From Gamarada debralockiae (lineage: Eukaryota > Ascomycota > Leotiomycetes > Helotiales > Hyphodiscaceae), in NCBI GenBank assembly GCA_002803225.1, contig NXFV01002038.1, positions 46,459-110,458 of the forward strand: a stretch of 64,000 bases of DNA, written 5' to 3'. The notes under the pieces are model-generated. The model did not search any database. It worked only from the letters and a program-made list of their open reading frames with translations, and had not been told where the DNA came from. Made by a program: the position numbers and the translations under genes. Below are positions 58,582 through 64,000 of the stretch, one piece after another; the first letter of the stretch is position 1; each line of letters opens with the position of its first letter.

Positions 58582-60063
58582 TTAGTGTAGGCTTCTGCAA
58601 AATTTTAAACACTTCCCTTCTAACCACCTAGCAAACCTAACACTAGGCACATCGACCCATCTCTCAACCTGCGCTGCCAAGGCGAAAACCGGTACGGTAA
58701 ACAGGAGATACCAGATCCCACAGACCAACCAATACACGAAAGTGTTTGCGTGCGGCTCCAGATTAGCGAGACGCATCAGGAGTGCTTGGAGGCTTAGGCC
58801 GAAGAGCATGATGCAGAATTCGTGTACCAAGTAGAGCGAAAAAGAGATCTTCCCGAGGTATTGGTAGAAATTGTTCTCAAAGTGACCTTTGAGTCGGGGA
58901 AGTTGTGATACGGAGAGGAGTAACGATACTCCGGAAATCGACCACCAGAAGCGGGAGTGGTCTTCCATGTTCAAGCTCATCGGCGTGAGTGATCGGAGGG
59001 TCTCAAACCCAGGCATGGGCTTGAGCTTTGCTTCCGCAACTCCAAGGGTTGGGAATCCTGCCATGTAAAATGCCGTCGCGAATACGGCAGTCCATATCAT
59101 TCCGTACCTTGATGGCCTGGATGGTGTAATGGTGTCGTTTTCTTCTTGGCTTAAGTTGAAGTCCGCTATCAACATACCGGCCGAAAAACAAAATATGTTC
59201 CAGCTTCCCATACCCATACAAGAGCCAGAAAATATGGCAACCAACCCCATCCTCACTCCATTGCTTGGGACCCGCACCAATATAAACAACAAGGTGTAAC
59301 ACACGAGCGAGCCATAGAATTCTAGTGGGATGGTCCACACCACAGCATCATATTTGGGATGAGTAACAAATCCCTGTAGCGCGCGTTGGGAATTATGAAC
59401 AGGATTGACAAAACGATTAGTTTCCTTAAGCCAATCCAGGAACTGAGCGGAATGACTTGGTTCAGGAGCGAAGGAGAAATTTAAGGGTGGCATAAAGCCA
59501 CAGCGCGTTGCCAGCATTTCGCAGAAGGTCAGGAGGATCGGTGGGAGATACAATCTAAATCCACGGCGGAACATGGAGGAGGCGACGGCCGGATATACTT
59601 GATGCGTCGAGCCTTCTCGCATCCAGCAAAGAGACTTGTGGGTGAGTACATATCCGGAGAGAGCGAAGAAGAGTGACACTGCGGCTCCTCCGGAGACAAC
59701 GAATGTTCGCAGAACGGGCATCTGGAGAATGTGGTTTTGGTCTTCGTCTGAATGCCAGGCAGCGACAAGGGGTGCCCAACAGCCCATCGCATGGAAGATA
59801 TAAACTCCTAGGGCGGCTGCTCCTCGAACTCCGTCTAACCATGATGTTGGCCTTAGTTTGAGTGAACTCGGGGAGGGGTAGCCAATGAATTTATGTATCG
59901 CTGACGACTCCTCTATTTGTCCGAGAAAGAAGCGTAAAGGAGCATCGAAGATAGGTGTGGATATGAGGCTATGATCGGTTCGGATCATGGCTTCAAGGTC
60001 GAGAGACTCCTCTTGTCCCGCGGGTTCCTTGTCGATGCTTAAACGAGCATTGGTGGAAGACAT
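58582..60063 (-). CDS. Acyltransferase-3 family integral membrane protein (OafA-like)
   Basis: Probably transfers acyl groups to a sugar or lipid acceptor at a membrane. Single exon, 493 codons. The hydrophilic first 75 residues precede the family start WLDGVRGAAALGVYIFHAMG, which includes the conserved Arg and His of PF01757. SLFFALSGYVLTHKSL is the second typical segment. Ten or so hydrophobic helices follow, including YDAVVWTIPLEFYGSLVCYTL (the W-x-L-x-x-E block) and NNFYQYLGKISFSLYLVHEF, the classical G-K-x-S-x-x-x-Y-L-x-H block near the end. Fungal members often acetylate cell-surface glycans or secondary metabolites. The gene runs the same way as the downstream-numbered gene at 60732-62090, with 668 bp between them, so a shared pathway is possible. 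Confidence 0.9.
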   Translation of the reverse strand: MSSTNARLSIDKEPAGQEESLDLEAMIRTDHSLISTPIFDAPLRFFLGQIEESSAIHKFIGYPSPSSLKLRPTSWLDGVRGAAALGVYIFHAMGCWAPLVAAWHSDEDQNHILQMPVLRTFVVSGGAAVSLFFALSGYVLTHKSLCWMREGSTHQVYPAVASSMFRRGFRLYLPPILLTFCEMLATRCGFMPPLNFSFAPEPSHSAQFLDWLKETNRFVNPVHNSQRALQGFVTHPKYDAVVWTIPLEFYGSLVCYTLLFILVRVPSNGVRMGLVAIFSGSCMGMGSWNIFCFSAGMLIADFNLSQEENDTITPSRPSRYGMIWTAVFATAFYMAGFPTLGVAEAKLKPMPGFETLRSLTPMSLNMEDHSRFWWSISGVSLLLSVSQLPRLKGHFENNFYQYLGKISFSLYLVHEFCIMLFGLSLQALLMRLANLEPHANTFVYWLVCGIWYLLFTVPVFALAAQVERWVDVPSVRFARWLEGKCLKFCRSLH

Positions 60064-60731
60064 ACTGCACAGCTCCTGGCTTAAACGTTCAATGGTATGA
60101 CATCAAATGTAGGACGTTTGCTCTACAAAGCCTCAACTCCGTTGTAACTTGGGTTGAGGTCCTCGAAGCGTGAGTGTTCTAGGTCCGGACTGTATCCTGA
60201 GAGCGGATTGAGAGCCCGAAAGTAGAATTTGGGAATCTTAGAGCCGTGTAACGGTGGGGGGAGCTATTTGGAAGTCTGCATATAGCGTATGGATTCTGGA
60301 TGTCGAGATGTCGTTGTATGCGGTTACGTTTCGATGTCACGTGAATCCCGTTTCACGCTTCCATGTGGGACAACGCTTAATCGTCTGTGTTTCACTAAGC
60401 CTCCCCTTGCGAGGAATAAAACACTGACGAGTACACGTGTAGAGGCTAGCCTAAAGCGGGCGACGCTAAATCTCGTGGCTGTGATTGTTTTTAAGTTTTC
60501 TGCCTGAATCGCGTCGCGGCCTAATCTTGTACTCTATGCAGGATCGTCCCGTCGGTTTTGGGTTCCGTGCCCAGTAGAAAGCACAGCAGTGCTAAGGTAG
60601 CTGGAGGAATAAGTTATTAGGAAACATCATATGTACACGCAATGACCTCGAGGGTAGCGACCCTTGGAACATATTCAATCATTAGAACGGGAGATATCTT
60701 CCTGAGCAAGCTTCTTTGTATGATACATAGT
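60064..60731. other. Intergenic region between two minus-strand genes
   Basis: 668 bp with no supported gene; it contains the upstream region of the acyltransferase gene and the 3' flank of the next. A TCACGTGA palindrome-like string (gtcacgtgaat) occurs near 60337, a possible bHLH E-box. Confidence 0.4.
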
Positions 60732-62090
60732 TCATGAGTTGAAACAAAGACCAATATCCATCAATAGGTCGCCAACTATCACATCAATCCCAGCGCTCTG
60801 GGAATCTTCTATTCCGAAAGCAAGAAAAACCACGTCGTCCATATATCCATGGTACTTCTGCGAAGAGAGTTTCCAACTCAGGGACGTGACGTAGAACATC
60901 TCTGTTTGATTCCATGTATTCACGTCCTCAATTCCTTCTTTGACGAGAGGATTCCGATTCTTCCTTTCACTATGCTTCCCCCGCCCGTGGATCCAAATCG
61001 GCTTCGTAGAAATACCATGAATTTTGAATGGTGCTTTCTGCTCAAAAAGCATGGCATATGGCTCATAAACGCTGTGAAAGGAGTGATAGCTCTTGAATTG
61101 GAAAATGGTGAGAATGAACGTGTTGAGATCGTTTGGTTCGCAAGACGGTTCGGATCGCTGGCAGAGTGTGATTGATAGAGAGTTCGTCGCTTGATGAATT
61201 GATTCCAGATGAGGACCAACTTGAGGCATATACTTTGCCATGCATTTATCATCGTGGCGAGCAGCTTGAGGTGCAAGGTCTTCTCCGACCGAGCCATCAA
61301 TTTCCAATTTTGCAAAAACACGTTTTGGTGTGATATCGTAGTGAGCATAGATCTGACCATCTTGGTCCCAAAACAGAAACCAATTCTTCTCGATGGCTCC
61401 GTAAGGAGGAGGCCTCTGAAGTTCTGTTGCCTTCTCAAACCCAGTCTGAGGAAAAGTGGCATTCCCCCAATCCATCAGTGATCTGAAATCCTGCACTACC
61501 TGCCCGAAGCAAGTGAACATCGAATTTGATCCGTAAATCGTATATGGTGCTTTCGGTCCGTAAAAGACCCGTGCATCATGAGGCCCATGGCTTAGGCTGA
61601 AAAAAGCCAGATCTCCTCTACATTTGTTGCCAGACGTTGCTGCGATGGGTAGGATGACTGAGCTGTTTACGCATCTAAGCGTGCCATTTTGGAAGACCGC
61701 ATTGCAGGCTATCTCTGCAAAATACCTAGGGTCTTGAGCAGCGATTTCATGCCGTTGGGCAATAATCACCCAAGTATCCTTCAGGAATGGATGAGGTACG
61801 ATATTGGGATTCATAGATTTCTGGTCGACGAAATCGATCAGGAAGTACTTTTTATCGGCTGTCGAGATGGAGTACACCTCGCGATACACTTCTGGGTCCA
61901 CATCTGCCTCAATTGTCCCAGAGTCACCACTGGATATGGTTGTCGAAAGGTCGTAATGCAGAGGCATAATCTGATCATTTGGCTCCGAAGCGATTGCGTT
62001 CCACTCATAAAATGTAAAAGCTGTGAATATGAAGATGATAAGTAATAGGACCACGAAGGGCACACTGCGTTCCAGCCTTTTCATCAACAT
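60732..62090 (-). CDS. Unassigned type II membrane protein, possibly glycan-active
   Basis: Single exon, 452 codons. A short basic N-terminus and one helix (VPFVVLLLIIFIFTAFTF) give a type II anchor, so the bulk should lie in the Golgi lumen or outside. The lumenal part has repeated aromatic, beta-rich segments (DTWVIIAQRHEI, NWFLFWDQDGQIYAHYDI, SLSITLCQRSEPSCEPND, EMFYVTSLSWKLSSQKYHGYMDD) and several N-x-S/T sites. The pattern of a strand with WxxF-W-D-x-D-G and a following Tyr/His/Asp looks like a five-bladed propeller seen in GH43/GH130-type enzymes or fungal beta-mannosyltransferases; this is my inference, not a recognised match. It lies head-to-tail with the acyltransferase gene, which would fit joint work on a surface glycan. 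Confidence 0.7.
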   Translation of the reverse strand: MLMKRLERSVPFVVLLLIIFIFTAFTFYEWNAIASEPNDQIMPLHYDLSTTISSGDSGTIEADVDPEVYREVYSISTADKKYFLIDFVDQKSMNPNIVPHPFLKDTWVIIAQRHEIAAQDPRYFAEIACNAVFQNGTLRCVNSSVILPIAATSGNKCRGDLAFFSLSHGPHDARVFYGPKAPYTIYGSNSMFTCFGQVVQDFRSLMDWGNATFPQTGFEKATELQRPPPYGAIEKNWFLFWDQDGQIYAHYDITPKRVFAKLEIDGSVGEDLAPQAARHDDKCMAKYMPQVGPHLESIHQATNSLSITLCQRSEPSCEPNDLNTFILTIFQFKSYHSFHSVYEPYAMLFEQKAPFKIHGISTKPIWIHGRGKHSERKNRNPLVKEGIEDVNTWNQTEMFYVTSLSWKLSSQKYHGYMDDVVFLAFGIEDSQSAGIDVIVGDLLMDIGLCFNS

Positions 62091-63488
62091 CGCCGGAGAG
62101 GTGAATCATAGGAGCATCAGAGCATAGCCGTTATCCATAAGGATAAATCTTTCTTTGAATGAGCCCAGTAAGCTTAATCTGATACCTCGTGTATCTCATG
62201 CTTGCAGTGGAGAAAGACATAAAACACTTGGCACTGCTACGAAACAGGGGTAAAGCTCCGAGTACGCGAATAGATCTAAAAGGAAAACCATGCGAAAATT
62301 TGAGATAAAGCGGGGGTGGTAAGTTTGCTAATCACTCGTCCTTTTATCATCTCTTCTTGATACCTACTAGTGAGTGCATTCGCTTCGCATGGCCAATGTC
62401 GAATTTTTAAGTTCGTCTCATGCGAGCGGCGTGGACTGAGATTCTAACCTGGACCAGCATTTTGATGCGTGATGTAAATTTTTTTTTTTTTTTTCTCTCA
62501 CACATAGAGGCCGAGGCCAAGGCGATGCAGTGGAACTGATGTCCAATTAGGACAGGCACCGCGTACGAGCAAAATTCAAGGTGTTGGAGAAAGTTGATGT
62601 GGACGGGAGGGTAGACATCGTCAAAAGCAGCGGCTTAGGCAAACGAGGCGCCATACCGGAAGCGGATACGCTAAACTCAAAGAGGCAGCGCACGTGGATA
62701 GTTTGCACTCGAACGCAGTGTTCCACCAGATTGCCATCAGTTGAATCATTCTAGAGGCTGAACGTGTAAACTTTCAAGTTGAGTTTGCAGAGTTCGGTAG
62801 GGATTTACTTTTTCGCATTTGCATCGGTTCGCGTGACTGAACAATTGGCTGTGGATGGTGAGCCTCTCTTTAGCTTAGAATTCTCGTAGAATACAGTGCC
62901 TTCAGCAAAGTCTCTCCTAACGCGAGACCCCTTTTTGTTGAACTGTCACAATTCTGCTTAGAATTTAACTATTGTTTATTTCTGTTAATTTCTCTAATTT
63001 TATTACCTTGCTACATAGGGTTCTCGTTAGGGTTAAAACCTTTTATAAGCAATGTTTCTTGTTCCTAGAGAAGAGTGGGGCCGTATCCTGGCGCCTAGAA
63101 TTGGAAAAAATCTCCTTGGTGATCTGCCTTGCCCATCTTCTGTCTCTCCATCTCAGAAAAGACAACGTAAGTCAACACAACGAGGCTGATAACTTATCGT
63201 GGCATTATTTCCAGCTCCAATTTAAATGTCACCGCTCCACTGTAGGCATACTACAGGGCTATTTATTTCGTTCGGCCACAGAATGTCGCCACGTAGCTTT
63301 CCTGGCAGCACAACCTCATTACACTGACACCGAACCTCTCTCGACTTTTCGTTCTTTGTCTAGATTTGTATTCTGTTACTTCTGCTGAAAGAAAATATCT
63401 CATTTTCGCATACCACCATCTTAGCTCAGCTAGAGCTTACCCTTTAGGCGCCTTATAAACCGTACATCATCGTGTTCTTTGGTTACAA
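62091..63488. other. Intergenic region upstream of the HET-type gene
   Basis: About 1.4 kb. It includes a run of 16 T near 62480. The plus frame 62972-63388 has 138 codons but no recognisable domain, and its first part is very AT-rich. Nothing else is seen. Confidence 0.4.
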
Positions 63489-63908
63489 ATGGACCGCAAG
63501 CGTAAGCGACGAGCCTTGGGATCATCTAGTGGATGTAATGGACAACTTTGCGAGAAATGTAGTTCTATCTTTGCGACAGTCGAGAATTTGCGGAAGCTGG
63601 CATCTTGGCCGGGTTTCAAGCACTACAACGAGCTTGAGCTCTCAGACCATGCCAGAGATGGTTGCACCCTGTGTGCTTTACTCTATGAAAAGTCACAACC
63701 CTCCCTCAATCAGAGAGGGAAGAATATTGGATCTTTGCTCTTGAGCCCATTATCCCACCATGGCTCGAGCTCGCTGGAAACCACTGCTAAATCAAGGTAT
63801 CCTGGTGTTATCATGAACGCAGGTTGCCTTTGGGCTAGATGGGAGAATGGGGGGTCCGAGAGCTATACTTTCGATGTCGTTTCGGCTCAGGGTTGGTCTT
63901 GTTCATAA
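63489..63908 (+). CDS. N-terminal part of a HET-type incompatibility protein, truncated
   Basis: Open frame of 139 codons starting MDRKRKRRALG. It carries the motif set that usually precedes the HET domain: LCEKCSSIFATVENLRKLAS, then HARDGCTLCALLYE with paired cysteines. In full-length relatives this leads into a 150-residue HET domain; here the frame ends at TAA (63906-63908) and the window then turns into poly-T. An intron could begin before the stop, with the rest beyond the window, or the gene may be cut by an assembly break. Function by family: vegetative incompatibility and programmed cell death after non-self recognition. Confidence 0.6.
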   Translation: MDRKRKRRALGSSSGCNGQLCEKCSSIFATVENLRKLASWPGFKHYNELELSDHARDGCTLCALLYEKSQPSLNQRGKNIGSLLLSPLSHHGSSSLETTAKSRYPGVIMNAGCLWARWENGGSESYTFDVVSAQGWSCS

Positions 63909-63949
63909 TACTTTTTCTTTTTTTCTCTTTTTTTTTATTTTTTTTTTTT

Positions 63950-64000
<51 letters not shown>
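63909..64000. repeat. Poly-T tract at the window end
   Basis: Almost uninterrupted T for about 90 bases, including a final run of about 50. This cuts the HET-type gene and could mark a contig end or gap-fill artefact. Confidence 0.8.

Noticed and set aside
1..64000. CRISPR arrays, operons, insertion sequences and bacterial-type terminators
   Set aside because: The window is fungal chromosomal DNA with spliced genes; none of these prokaryotic features is present, and no transposase or rRNA gene could be read.

Overview
The window looks like chromosomal DNA of a filamentous ascomycete (Pezizomycotina, probably a leotiomycete; the class is an inference from gene content). Most genes carry short GT-AG introns of about 45-70 nt with CTNAC-like branch points. 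The regulators are Zn2Cys6 and C2H2 proteins, and the accessory content (HET, HeLo, GH, CE and MFS genes) is typical of this group. I rebuilt gene models by joining reading frames at splice sites; these joins are manual and not backed by RNA evidence.

Left part (1-13300): a mitochondrial ribosomal protein uS2m gene cut by the window start, a four-CBS plus PB1 tail-anchored protein, an Ace2/Swi5-like C2H2 factor, a Zn2Cys6 factor, an uncertain broken minus-strand gene, and a single-exon short-chain dehydrogenase.

Middle left (13880-18670): two decayed or irregular minus-strand relics encode membrane-anchored proteins, one with about six 93-bp repeats and one with a coiled coil. Next to them is a six-exon gene for a HeLo-like domain joined to a degenerate kinase, an architecture like MLKL. 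From 19163 to 24991 three genes form a nucleoside block: an adenosine deaminase-like enzyme, a divergently transcribed nucleoside hydrolase, and a concentrative nucleoside transporter. Together they could take up nucleosides, deaminate them and release the base.

Centre (25984-42778): an eight-exon gene appears to encode two complete Zn2Cys6 regulators fused head to tail (about 1312 aa). After an AT-rich island come a Git3/Gpr1-like GPCR, an MFS transporter with a one-base frameshift, and a sugar transporter with a probable GC-AG intron. The sugar transporter is divergent from a PF11951-type Zn2Cys6 factor that seems to have lost one base at a splice donor.

Right part (43200-64000): a HET-protein relic, a GH16 beta-glucanase, a small unknown gene, a CE5 esterase with a C-terminal CBM1, a broken GPI-anchored Cys-rich protein, a heavily decayed GH2 beta-mannosidase, an AT-rich island with 19-bp repeats, an acyltransferase-3 family protein, an unassigned type II membrane protein, and the start of a HET-type protein running into a poly-T tract at the window end. 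Several genes for plant-polymer breakdown, sugar uptake and regulation lie within this half; about a quarter of the loci in the window show breaks.
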